Positions 26,501 to 34,511 of a stretch of 64,000 bases of DNA are shown one piece after another. A program made the position numbers and the translations under genes. Each line of letters starts with the position of its first letter. The first letter of the stretch is position 1. The notes beneath the pieces were generated by a model, which ran no database searches, was not told where the DNA came from, and worked only from the letters and a program-made list of their open reading frames with translations. Source of the DNA: Lepidurus packardi. Taxonomy: Eukaryota > Arthropoda > Branchiopoda > Notostraca > Triopsidae. The stretch covers positions 1,860,001 to 1,924,000 of the forward strand of contig JAKZAN010000005.1 of assembly GCA_023053545.1 (NCBI GenBank), in the 5' to 3' direction.

Positions 26501-29500
26501 AAATTGAATTAATTTGAATTTAATTTTCGTAATTTCCAATTAACTAAAATATGGTTAAATTTTACCTGAGTTGGGGAAATTTCAGTGTCAAAGTTAAAAG
26601 GAGACAGCGAGCAAGTTTAATTTTCTCGTTTATTGAAATGACTGAATTTATTGTATGGTTGATTTATTAATATGATTATAGGCCTGCCTGTAGCTTTAAG
26701 TGATCTCATGTTTGATCCAACTTCCCCAAAATAAGAAAGTGAAAAGTGTTGAAGTAAAAAAAAAAAAGAAATTGGTCTACTTTGGCATACGAAGAGCAAG
26801 GTATAAGAGCTGTTAACAGGACTTTGAAGAATAGTGGGTTTGGCTATGTTAATCCAGCGCCAAGATATTGTTATGCGCCTGGCATTGTTGGGTCTAAAGA
26901 AACGCGAGGTTGTTCCATAAGCGACATAGAGCTTCCCCTAGGAATGTGTTTTGGCTTCGGCCAAAAGTAAATTTAAAAAAAAAGATATTTATTATTTGTC
27001 TACGTCTGCCAGCCCGACTCGGCTGGCTGCGTCCCTGCTCTGCATTTTTACACCTGCTAATGGTAGCCCAGTAGTTGTCATATGCAAATAAGGAGGGGTG
27101 TTTATCCACCCTTCCGTCTCGCCTCTTGCACCTTGGCAAAAGTAGATGGTATACCAGGTGTTTTTCTCTCGTTTCTCCATCAACGTCTGTACGGTCTATG
27201 TACATTTGTTCCGAATCAGACTCTGTTTTGTGGTACCTATTGTGTGGGTCTGATGTCATAAAAAGAGCCGAGTTTTTTATTATTTACTTTGGTATTTCAT
27301 ACGTGGTAAAAAAAAAGAAGGAAATACCATGGACTACTCTGGCAGAAAAATGAAAGAGAGAAAAAAAAATATTTGCGTGGCATCCGAAGCATCTGCATAT
27401 TCAAATGAGAGTATATATCTATGGGGGGAAAGCGCCTCTGTCTGTTCAAACTATACGCTCTGTTCTCTTGGACATGGACACGGACTTGGTGTGTCCATTG
27501 AGGCGCCTTCTCGAACCCGTAACTACCCATCTACCCATATCACACCCATAAATTAAAGAGCCGTCGACAGTCACTTGCTGAAATTGGCCGTCTGGTAGAC
27601 AATGATAGATGACTCGCAGACGTTTTTTTTTGTAACCTAGTTCAAAGTCTTGGCCCATTGCGAAAAGTAACGAACCTGCTAAAAACATCAGGTTTTCCAT
27701 TCCCCATTTTTTGTATTGATCTGAACGGGCCAGAACTTGGTTTTGTCTCTTTTTCTGTCTCTCGATCTTAAAATGGAGATGGCAAGGAAAAAAAGGACAT
27801 TGGGACATAAAAATCTCGCCCAAGACAACGTTAGAAGGATCCATTCCGGACCGCACTATGCAATTGGAACATTGATGGGCCATTTCCGAGGCAGAAACAA
27901 GATTCTTCACGTCCTATGCCCCAAGAGCTTGAGGATTGAGAGAAGAGAAAGTTAACGAATTAATTGAAAAACACGCCATCAGGCTGCATGCTCCATTAGC
28001 GATATGCAAATGAAGAGGGTGTTATACCTAACTTGGTTCTTTTTTTTAGGATTTTTCTCACTGGACGAACGTCTGATTGCAAAGGAGTGCTTTCTGGAAC
28101 TGTTTTTAGTACCGATTTAGACCTTATCATGGAAAAAAAAAATTAAAAAAGTTCCCCAGTAAAGACTATTTTCACGTACAGTATCATTTGCTAAAAGCTC
28201 ACATTCGGTAACAGTCTAAGCCCTACAAGCCATCTTTAAAAAAATATATCCCATCTTGAATTATTAGGATATTTCTATTTTTCATTTTCTATTTTTCTAT
28301 TAGGATTTTTCTATTTTTGTGCAAAAATGTCGGAGGTGCTCCTAATAATTACTATTATTAATTATTAATATGCTTCTTATTTTTTTTATTTCAGTCCCAG
28401 CGCCTATTGTTGGTTGCATTATGATTACCTTGATTATTATAACTTGCATTGTATTGAAAACGAGCCACACAGTAAATATATCGTAATTTATAATAACGCT
28501 TATAGTAATTTCCAGTGAGCCAGATCTAAGCAAAGCATTCCAAGCGCCAAAGGCTTTGTTCTTAAAAAAAAGGCTACCGTTTTTGCATTTTGCACGTGTG
28601 CGCACACTTTGTTAGTTTTTTTGCTCCGTTATAGCCTGGAATATCGCAACCATAATAGCAAACCGCCTCTTTTGGCTTTCTGCGCGATCTCTTTTCTCTC
28701 TTCCAAGCGAACTTGGAGCAAAAGTCTACCCAGCTTTTTTTTTCTCCCACCAACCTATCATTTGCACTCCATTAATTGCTGACAGACGCCAGGAGAACCC
28801 TAGGAGAAGCGTTAGTTCGTAAAATAAGCCAGGGAGAATGCCATTAACGAGTGCCGTAAAAGAAAAAGAGAGAAAAAAAAGAAGAGGTACAAATTTTCGT
28901 ACCGCGCGACTTCGACAAGTTATTTGGAGAAGGAACCGGCAAGTTTTTTTTATTGTGATAGCTGAAACAAAAGGCCCGTTTTTTATGTTAACAGCATTGC
29001 GGTTCCTTGGGATCTTTTGCGGTGTAAAAGGGGGGTAAAACACAAAAAAAAGAGGAGCGCAGGTCTGGGGCCTAATAAAATTCCGCGATAACGAACCATG
29101 AAAAATGTAGACGGAAACAAATCTGACGATTTAGTATTATTGCGAAGGTTGGTCCTAAGAAAAAAATACCTCTTCAACTAAAGGGAATGTGGCTGGCCTA
29201 AAACAAACGTCATTGACTGGTTTTTTTACTTGGCCTAGATCATTGCGTAAAATCCAAGTGCGTTTCGTAGTTTGTTATTTTGAGTCCGTCTACTTTCTTA
29301 AACAAGTCTGAAATTATTTCAACTGTCTTCGACCGTTTCACTATGCAAAAAATGGCCTTAGATAAAGCTCCCGTATCTAGCACATTTGGAAGCTGTCGTG
29401 CAGTAGAAATTCTTATTGAATTAGACATAAGAGACTACGCATTATGACCTTAAGAATTAGGTACTCTTGAAGTATATTTGTCTTGGAAAATTCGTGCAAA

Positions 29501-31230
29501 TTGAGTGTGTGTTCTATAAAGTTATCCTGCTTGTTGTTTACTGCGCAGAAGCCATGCGCGTTCATAGGCACCCAGGCAAAACACTGCGCGCCACCTGGCG
29601 GTAACCAGGGTGTAACAAGCCAACGCCATACCTACGTTCAAAGTAATGGTAAATCCCAAGTCTGCGTCTGAAATGCAAGTCGTCGCCAAATGGAAATAGT
29701 TTCGGGCAACACAAAAGAGGCGAAAATCATTTCGTTTACAACCTTTCCAAGGAGATATCAAGCCAGCTGACGTTCCTATTTGCAAAATTAGGGGATCCTT
29801 GTTTGAAAAAGCCACATATAGGGTCTTAAAGAGGGTTTTACAAATACCCCTGGCTCTGAGCTCCCGGATCCCCAATTTTTTACAACTAAATTGGCCGAAC
29901 ATTAATTACTGAATGCTTAAATCGAGGTTGGAGGAATGGGACGGGAGCATGGGACTGGGGTACCAAAAAAAAAAAAGGAAGAGTCATGAAAAAGTTTTTG
30001 GTCACGAAAGCCAATTAGCTCTCGAAATTCTTACACCTGTTGTTAGAAAGGGATTTTCTTTTGTCATTGCCATTCTCGGGAAGAAAATTTCGACAAGATA
30101 AAGACCACAAAGAGGTGTTGTAAAAAGAAATTAACGAGATAGCTATAACCGCGCCTTTCAGCAGCTTGACTAACAGATATAACTCATTAGAAAAATGTGC
30201 GGACACAACCGAGTGTATAATATATTATAAATACCCCGGGACCCAAAACAAAACAAAAAAAAACATTATTTTAGGTGGTTTTGCCGACGTACGAAGAAGC
30301 CATACAAGAACATTGTCCTCCGCCCTATGATGTCGCGGTCGCTTCGGGGACCAGACTTGTTTCACGGAGGGTCATATTAGGTCAGCCGAGACGAATGCTC
30401 GTCGTCACTTCCACAACCTTGCCGATAGGTTCACACCAGAGCATGGAGCGGGACACTAGCGACTCCTTATCCCAACATTCCTCTGTTTCAGCACCGCTCT
30501 GTCCCATGCGACACACATCAGGGTAAGACAACGAGAGATGGTTCATTTTTGAATTCAATGATGATTCGATTCACCGTTGAACTCACGGGCACCAAAGAAA
30601 AAAAAGGAAAACGTGTAAATTAAAAAAAGTTGTTTGGCCTTGTTTGGGTTGGAGTTTTGCTTTCTTGCTTGCCTGTAATGCTCCCGTATACCGTAGGCGG
30701 TTAGCGTGGGGAATTTCGGAACAACTGTTCTTTAAAACCAGCTCATTTCATGAAGAAATTCTTGGACAGTAAGCTTAAGCATACTAACAGCTAGTGCACA
30801 ACCAATCCACCTTTTTTCCCATTAATTTTAAACTAGTAACATGCAAATGAAGTTTACAAGGCTTTCGCAAAACAATAACAAACATCAGCGCCATCTATGT
30901 CTGGCAGCAATCAACTAAGGTATACGGGAGCCTTAAGCTCACTCAACGGGGCTGAAAATAAAATAACAACTAAAATACAAGTATTGATGGATCTTATATA
31001 TGACCTTCAGTATGGCCAGTACGCGGAGTGGGTCAGTAGGAGAATCCTTGGGGTCCTTAGATACCGTCGCAGCCGTTAGCGAAGTCTCTGGGTTGACTGC
31101 GACCACGGTTGATACGTTCAGTTCGGGGATGTCCGGGGGAGGTTTGTCCCGTACTTCCAATCAGTCGCGGAATCCTTCGACCCAAGGAGTGTGTGGTAGT
31201 TTGGCTTCGATGGATGGTGCTCTAGTGTAA
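14287..31230 (+). CDS. SUSD4/SUSD6-like sushi-domain membrane protein (six-exon model, 5' partial)
   Basis: Join 14287-14535, 15677-15910, 16021-16210, 19726-19927, 30275-30522, 31011-31230; about 446 residues plus the stop. Order: sushi 1, sushi 2, short linker, one TM helix, then a long cytoplasmic tail with DPDRLALIAFADG, LPTYEEA and PPPY. Vertebrate SUSD4 and SUSD6 share the sushi-TM-tail layout and the DPDRLAL..LPSYEEA type tail. Their tails recruit NEDD4-family HECT ubiquitin ligases through WW domains (SUSD6 with WWP2, SUSD4 with NEDD4-type ligases). By inference this is a plasma-membrane adaptor that controls turnover of partner proteins. Every junction has GT..AG and matching phase. 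No signal peptide or initiator ATG was found, so upstream exon(s) lie in the left 14 kb or outside the window. Two sushi domains are visible, against four in SUSD4 and one in SUSD6. Confidence 0.9.
14536..15676 (+). other. Intron a-b (1141 bp)
   Basis: AT-rich intron with T runs. Nothing else was recognised in it. The end is a strong pyrimidine tract followed by ACTAG|TGCAAG|GC, giving two possible in-phase acceptors 6 nt apart (exon start 15671 or 15677). Confidence 0.8.
15677..15910 (+). CDS. Exon b: sushi (CCP) domain 2
   Basis: Begins GCGEPPYIANGQV, a classic sushi start, and carries Cys1 (GCGEPP), Cys2 (YVCQRGYWLHG), Cys3 (LTCQPDG) and Cys4 (SPDC), with Trp before PRISPDC. One extra cysteine sits directly before that Trp (DGCW), where sushi domains normally have DGxW with no cysteine. 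It is unpaired within the domain and could bond to a partner or be oxidation-sensitive. The donor is TTTG|GTATGA at 15911, phase 1. The 110-bp intron that follows is the only short one in the gene. Confidence 0.92.
16021..16210 (+). CDS. Exon c: juxtamembrane stalk, TM helix, start of cytoplasmic tail
   Basis: Starts after GGTTTTCAAG. It encodes the short stalk GWDHYDKDSFSTSLT, then about 23 hydrophobic residues from WVVSLGTAC through VWLLVA, then the basic stop-transfer segment CRTRQRSRATNYG. This sets a type I topology with the sushi domains outside. Two cysteines sit in or near the helix and one at its cytoplasmic end (VACRTR), a plausible palmitoylation site (inference). The donor is CCCG|GTAAGT at 16211, phase 2. 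Confidence 0.92.
16211..17441 (+). other. Intron sequence, nothing else recognised
   Basis: First part of the intron between exon c and exon d. AT-rich with short direct repeats such as TTTATAAA(A)GTTTATAAAAGT near 17060. No coding or repeat-family match was seen. Confidence 0.6.
17442..17549 (+). CDS. Possible cassette exon of the sushi gene (36 codons, frame-preserving)
   Basis: A strong pyrimidine tract ends in CATATAAG at 17441, and a strong donor GAG|GTAAGT follows at 17550. The 108 nt between are exactly 36 codons. Entered in phase 2 from exon c, the frame stays open, leaves in phase 2, and joins exon d. It would insert 36 residues (R-LRWCKLWSRSRLFFVFGD.. to ..EIVM-S) right after the membrane-proximal tail. 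The peptide is basic at first and then hydrophobic, and I recognise no domain. Sequence signals support it, but there is no homology or transcript evidence, so chance remains possible. Confidence 0.35.
18185..18675. repeat. GTAC/TACGTA-rich degenerate repeat tract
   Basis: About 19 GTAC tetramers in under 500 bp, where about 2 are expected, many extended to TACGTA or TGTACATA. A 59-bp internal duplication (ATTACTATACATATTTACAA at about 18461, ATTACTATACGTATTTACAA at about 18520) is visible. It lies inside the intron between exon c and exon d. Confidence 0.85.
18676..19725 (+). other. Remainder of intron c-d
   Basis: No repeat family or exon recognised. It ends in a T-rich tract and ATCAG at 19725, the acceptor of exon d. 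Confidence 0.6.
19726..19927 (+). CDS. Exon d: cytoplasmic tail with DPDRLAL segment
   Basis: The first base completes the Arg codon split with exon c. It encodes MDTAVQTSQTGMEPRSAGER followed by a Ser/Thr-rich linker, then VPMVSHDPDRLALIAFADG, which matches the membrane-distal SUSD4/SUSD6 tail segment preceding the LPSYEEA motif. The linker has many Ser/Thr-Pro sites that could be phosphorylated (inference). The donor is CCG|GTAAGT at 19928, phase 0. The ATG that opens this frame is an internal codon, not a start. Confidence 0.9.
20184..20460 (+). repeat. Dispersed family-4 / pogo-type MITE fragment
   Basis: Begins CAGTGAAACCTGTCTAAGAA, a pogo/Tigger-type terminal motif, and contains a fold-back AAGTTCCTCTCAAAAGTGGTC. 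The rest (GTCCTTGACCTCTACAACTG.., CTTTCTCCATTTTT.., AACAGTCGAATTTCC..) is shared with 24440-24610. Confidence 0.65.
21978..22110 (+). repeat. Dispersed family-1 repeat, copy C
   Basis: Has TTTATAAAGCATCCTGCTTGC, TGCGCAGAAGCGATGCGCGC, CTATGCAAAGCGCTGCGCGC, the CTCF-like block GCGCCATCTTGTGC (motif on the minus strand), TTGGGTGTAACAAGCTAAGC and the tail CATGGGAGCC followed by TTGA. Confidence 0.9.
23860..24330 (+). repeat. Dispersed family-3 repeat, copy 2, with palindrome array
   Basis: Aligns with the copies at 12.0 and 41.7 kb: CATGGTTCCTCC, TTTGACAGT, GCTTTAGTACTGTACTA, GAAGCTATCGAACAAT, TCAAACCAAGTTTTTCA and CCTGGTGACCCAAGCTC. Its middle is expanded by an inverted and tandem array at 24034-24152. 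Confidence 0.75.
24034..24152. repeat. 18-bp perfect palindrome plus 31-bp tandem units
   Basis: Arms 24034-24051 and 24057-24074 (TAGTACTGTACTATAGCG and its exact complement) are separated by 5 nt. Two units of about 31 bp follow (TGTTCAGTACTATAGTTCAG..), then a further inverted piece ending TACTGTACTATACTG. Confidence 0.95.
24345..24610 (+). repeat. Family-4 fragment with a 22-bp tandem duplication
   Basis: GACCAAACTAGGATTCAAAT occurs twice in tandem at about 24349 and 24371. From about 24440 the sequence follows the copy at 20.25-20.46 kb (AACGTCTGCAACTGGGC, CCACTTTCTTTACAATTTGT, AAACAGTCAAATTTTCCC). Confidence 0.7.
25628..25737. mobile_element. 110-bp TA-flanked MITE (mariner-like)
   Basis: Ends are inverted for about 32 bp: left CTATAGAGTCCAAGAAAATG, right end reverse complement CTGTAGTGTCCACAAGAATA, both continuing to ACCCAATGGA. 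A TA lies directly outside each end (25626-25627 and 25738-25739), as expected for Tc1/mariner target duplications. It is too short to encode anything. Confidence 0.75.
25817..26281 (-). mobile_element. TTAA-flanked MITE (family 2), full copy
   Basis: The left end GGCTCCCGTATACCTGAGCT and the reverse complement of the right end GGCTCTTGTATACCTTAGCT are inverted repeats with three mismatches. TTAA flanks both sides (25813-25816 and 26282-26285), the piggyBac-type target duplication. The internal sequence matches 42361-42922 and the deleted copy at 30680-30932. It contains the CTCF-like core TAGATGGCGC at 25856-25865. A 68-codon ATG frame on the minus strand (25913-26119, MQMNFATMRNTLPKYLHFEG..) is disrupted in the other copies and matches no transposase I know. 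Confidence 0.85.
27446..27700 (-). other. Candidate small secreted protein ORF in the intron, opposite strand
   Basis: ATG at 27700 in good context (gggaATGG). The start MENLMFLAGSLLFAMGQDFE looks like a signal peptide with possible cleavage after MGQ. A mature part of about 67 residues follows, with two cysteines (VIYHCLPDGQ, LIYGCDMGRW). The same frame stays open upstream without a stop for another 70 codons, and the plus strand at 27773-27955 is also open, so the coding strand is uncertain. No domain recognised. A nested gene is possible but unproven. Confidence 0.25.
29503..29630 (+). repeat. Dispersed family-1 repeat, copy D
   Basis: TATAAAGTTATCCTGCTTG, CTGCGCAGAAGCCATGCGCG, then GCGCCACCTGGCGG at 29588-29601, whose reverse complement CCGCCAGGTGGCGC is a near-perfect CTCF core. 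Then AGGGTGTAACAAGC. The GGGAGCC tail is lost. Confidence 0.9.
30275..30522 (+). CDS. Exon e: cytoplasmic tail with LPTY and PPPY WW-binding motifs
   Basis: Acceptor ATTATTTTAG at 30274, phase 0. It encodes VVLPTYEEAIQEHCPPPYDV, so LPTY and PPPY lie about 12 residues apart. This is the tandem L/PPxY arrangement used by SUSD4/SUSD6 and other NEDD4-family adaptors. The rest is basic then Ser-rich (..MERDTSDSLSQHSSVSAP..). A cysteine sits directly before PPPY. The donor is CAGG|GTAAGA at 30523, phase 2. The combination of this exon with DPDRLAL in exon d is the main evidence for the family assignment. Confidence 0.93.
30680..30932 (+). mobile_element. TTAA MITE (family 2), internally deleted copy inside a 488-bp intron
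   Basis: Inverted ends GCTCCCGTATACC and GGTATACGGGAGC. TTAA follows on the right (30933-30936), while the left flank reads TAAT. The body matches 42361-42922 (CGGTTAGCGTGGGGAATTTC, AACAGCTAGTGCACAACC, TTCGCAAAACAATAACAAAC) but lacks about 290 bp. The CTCF-like core is GCGCCATCTA at 30888-30897. It makes up half of the intron between exons e and f and ends 78 bp before the acceptor. Confidence 0.88.
31011..31230 (+). CDS. Exon f: C-terminal end of the sushi protein
   Basis: The acceptor TGACCTTCAG at 31010 has a rather poor pyrimidine tract. The first base completes a Gly codon from exon e. It encodes MASTRSGSVGESLGSLDTVA, then a Ser/Thr/Gly-rich tail, ending in CGSLASMDGALV and TAA at 31228-31230. 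No domain. The terminal -ALV could act as a class-II-like PDZ ligand, but this is only inference. Confidence 0.88.
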
Positions 31231-31880
31231 TGGATTGACCATTTTTGAAGTAAAAGAAATGAAAAAACAGTATTTCAGCCTGTTATAGGCGTCAACAAAT
31301 CCTGACCAGCAGTAACCTTATGCCTGAATGGGTTATCAATTGTACAAATATTGGTTATACCTTGGTAAGTCAATATGGATGTTGTTTGGTGATTCTCCCT
31401 CGTCTCTGTAGTGACCAGTGTCCAGAACAATGTTCGAGTTTTATGTAAAACCTTGAAGCCAGTATTTTAGAAGATCTGTGTTGTTTCCAGAAAAATGTCT
31501 AACCCTTTAAAGCCTCTATAAAAAATACTCCCTTGTCTAGTTTTAATTAAATACATCCTTAAAAAAATACAGCGTTATATAAGCTAAGCCACCAATGAGA
31601 AGAGTTATAATTCTTTGAAAAGTACAGTTCCGAAGACCTTATGGCTACTTGAATAGCTTGGGGCAAATTCTTCGAAAGATTTTTTTTTCTTCCCGACTAT
31701 TAGAATGTCTCATCGTCTTTGTTAATTGTGCAATCATCCTGCGGCGAGCATTAATATTTTGACGTTAACATATTTGTGTATCCTTAGCTTCTAGGTAAGG
31801 TAACATTTCTGTGGTCTAAAACATGCTATCCCATGAAAAAAAAATAGTGGTAAAATGGTTTTATTTTGTTGCAAAATAAA
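31231..31880 (+). other. Likely 3' UTR with AATAAA at 31875
   Basis: AT-rich, no conserved frame. The first canonical AATAAA after the stop is at 31875-31880, and an ATTAAA lies earlier at 31546-31551. The actual cleavage site cannot be fixed. Confidence 0.4.
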
Positions 31881-32479
31881 CTTGTTGCAAACTCCTAATC
31901 GTAACGCCGCTAGGATGTCTTTGTGTACATTAAACAGAAAGTCATGAAATTCCTTTATAGTTCCAGAGCTATAATTTTCAGCTACTTACGGTATTCTTAG
32001 ATTTATTTTTTATTCCTTTAGACTTATTTTTTATATTCTGTTAGAAATGGAAGTTTTTTTTAATTTTTTTAAATTTTATTTCCTTACAAAAGTTAAAGTT
32101 TTTTGTTAACGCCAACAGTACCACAATGTGTGTTGTGAAAGTACCCACTGTAAAATTATGGAGGAACTTTTTGCAACGTATACGGGTACCTAGCACTTAA
32201 CTCCCAGACGTCTTGCTAATTGAATTTACCCATTTCAGCAGCCACTTACTCCCCGACCGCTCCCTCATTCCTGCAAGGGGAGGGACACTGGGTAATTATT
32301 CCGATGAAGAAGGTATAACTACGTATCTAGGATCTTGGACGTATCGAGCACATTTGTGTGCTATTTTAATTTTCTAAGCAAAGACAAAAACTCAGAAGTT
32401 CCCGAATAGCTCACTTGGTATGCCACGATAACACGGAGAAAGAACAAGCAGTTTAACCTAAGAAATACACGAAATTCGT
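31881..32479. other. No feature recognised
   Basis: AT-rich intergenic-looking sequence with T runs. Confidence 0.5.
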
Positions 32480-32852
32480 ACAAAGCTTATTGGCAGTAAT
32501 GTAGCTAATATTAACAAGGAAGGCAATACAGTTTCAGTTTTCTTATTTTTGCCTTCACTAATTTCAAAAAGGCACATTACATTTTCCAGCTACTTGAAAA
32601 AACACAACATTGCCAACTATCGTGCCCTAGTGTACTTTGCATTGTATTATATATCAGTGTATTTTACTAGAAAAAGTTGGACAAAAATTGGATACGTGGT
32701 TATAAAGTTATCCTGCTTGCGGTTATCTGCGCAGTGGCATTGCGCGTTCGCTTATGCTCATGCCGGGCATTGCGCGTTCGCTTATGCTCATGCCGAACAT
32801 TGCGCGCCACCTTGTGGTAGCTTGGGTGCAACAAGCTAAACTCTACGGGAGC
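32480..32852 (+). repeat. Dispersed family-1 repeat, copy E, with internal 30-bp duplication
   Basis: The longest copy: upstream part GGCAGTAATGTAGCTAATA.. and TTGCCTTCACTAATTTC.. as in copy A, then TTATAAAGTTATCCTGCTTG. The 30-bp unit beginning GCATTGCGCGTTCGCTTATG is present twice (32737-32766, 32767-32796). GCGCCACCTTGTGG at 32804-32817 reads as CCACAAGGTGGCGC on the minus strand (13 of 14 with the CTCF core). The tail is TACGGGAGC. Confidence 0.9.
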
Positions 32853-33576
32853 GGAATAGTGTCTGTTTGTGTACCCAACATGTGTCGCGCCGTCCTCAAC
32901 GACAGACTCTGCAACTTTTCCCAATAAGTTTTAGCAACGGGCGCTGCTGAATACTGATGAGTTTAAAATCTGAGCATTAACACACTTAACAAGCTCTGTG
33001 GTTCTCACCAGCGCAGTGTTTTTAATAGTCTCGGCTCAGTGCAGTAAACTTAATTGCTGCATATATGCGCCTGCGGATTACACCCATAAATCCTGCCTTT
33101 AAGATCCCCACCCCCCCAAAAAAATAAAAATAAAATAAGGGCTCCAGGTTTTCACTTTGTGGCAAGCTTGGTGGTGCAATGACATAGGCAGGCGTTGTTC
33201 CGGGCAAAAATATATTAGCAGGAAAAGAGGGGCGCCCTTCTTGGTAGTCCGCAAGTGTTTGGGGTATAAGGAAGCGATAAGGAATCTTTGTTATATCAGT
33301 TGTTGTGTTCTAATCATTAATCTCTTCATGCGGATACACTTCCACTCTCCTGCTTGGCCTGTAATGGCATAAGGGAGCCTCCTCCCTTTCTATATATACA
33401 TATAGAAAAAGAAGTTTACCTCTCTCTGTGTGAGACTTGGTCTGCAGTGAATTTGATGGCCAGGCGCTGATTTAATGAGCTGACATTAAGGGCATAACAA
33501 GCCATAACGAGGTGACATGGAGCGAAGATGATTTGAGTTGGGGATGCTCTTTCTCTCTTTATTTCTTTGTAAACAG

Positions 33577-33713
33577 GTGACGATACACGAAAAACAAGAT
33601 AATATTGTGGAGTTCGTAATAGCAGTAAGGAGTACTAGGAGTGTCGGCTATGCTGTTGTGGAAGTGGAAAGTATAGCAGAAAGTTTCGTGTATAGGTGTG
33701 TGAAAAAAATAAG
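33577..33713 (+). other. Candidate internal exon, unknown gene
   Basis: A strong pyrimidine tract ends in GTAAACAG at 33576. 137 nt are open in frame 0 (VTIHEKQDNIVEFVIAVRST.. ..FVYRCVKKI) and end at AAG|GTAAGG (33714), phase 2. The peptide has ordinary protein composition. A possible next acceptor (TTTTCTATTTAG at 33864) would add RLEVSC and a stop. No family recognised, and the sushi gene already ends at 31230. Confidence 0.3.
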
Positions 33714-33724
33714 GTAAGGACGAC

Positions 33725-33850
33725 AGTCGCCCCAATGTGTGGTGCGGCCTTAGCTTTTTGGTGGAGTCCCAATTAACATGGTTAATTAACCCCCTGATGG
33801 GCCATGTGGATCAAGCTCCACGTTGGGAGGTCCTGAACCTTGCATTCTGG
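33725..33850. other. GC-rich structured block, unknown
   Basis: Around 50% GC in AT-rich surroundings, with several short inverted repeats: GGTGGAG..CTCCAC, TTAACATGGTTAA, and GTGGATCAAGCTCCAC. It matches no tRNA, rRNA or snRNA consensus I know. It could be an ncRNA, the end of a retroelement, or chance. Confidence 0.3.
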
Positions 33851-34382
33851 CTTTTCTATTTAGACTGGAAGTATCATGCTGAAGGTGGGGTGTATCTGCG
33901 TATAGTAGTGCAATAACGCAAAAAAGCCGTTAGGCACGGCATTGCTACCTTTAATTAATTAGATTTAAGAGGCACCTTTAAAGAAGCGTTGGGAAGAGAT
34001 CGCTCTCTCTCTCTTTTTTTTTTACTCTTAAGCTTTTATCTCCTATCTACTTTTCTCATTACTGGCACGATTGTCTATAGCAAGAATACGGCTTTCAAAA
34101 AAACCTTTTAATAAAATACACCGGGTATTAAAAGGTTTAGTGCGTAAAACTTTTACGTTTTAGTTAAGCTTGTACTTAGAAGCTACCCTATAGCTACTAT
34201 CGTTTTGGAAGGAATTCACGCGAGCTTTCTGTATTACGTTGCATATCTCCGTTGCCCCAAAACCCAACTTCCAAATGTGTAAGGGATTTTTTTAGTAATT
34301 TTTAGAAGTCTATGTTTTTTTTTATTACAGTCACCTTCTTAACGTCGTAAGTATTCTTAAAATAGTTCTCTTTAATACTAAC

Positions 34383-34511
34383 TATTTCTATTTAATATAA
34401 TTTTAATAGTTCAGTGTTCGTTGATTTTATTCTAGAGTGTTTTTATTTTAATATTTCTATTTAATAGAATTTTAATAGTTCAGTATTCATTGATTTTATT
34501 CCAGAATGTTT
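34383..34511. repeat. Direct duplication, ~69-bp period
   Basis: TATTTCTATTTAATA.AATTT and TTTTAATAGTTCAGT.TTC.. TTGATTTTATTC occur twice, near 34383 and 34452, with few mismatches. Confidence 0.9.

Larger units (their letters stand above)
19928..30274 (+). other. Intron d-e (10.3 kb), filled with repeats
   Basis: Contains repeat copies at 20184, 21978, 23860, 24345, 25628, 25817 and 29503, listed separately, plus ORFs of uncertain status (for example 27446-27700 on the minus strand). Two short stretches with acceptor- and donor-like borders and phase 0-0 frames (23223-23276, and 25073 to a CAG|GTAATT donor near 25172) could be cryptic exons but have weak acceptors. Confidence 0.7.

Noticed and set aside
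26782..26970. Plus-strand frame with protein-like text (APRYCYAPGIVGSKETRGCS)
   Set aside because: No ATG, an A-rich stretch instead of an acceptor upstream, and an overlapping minus-strand frame of equal quality.
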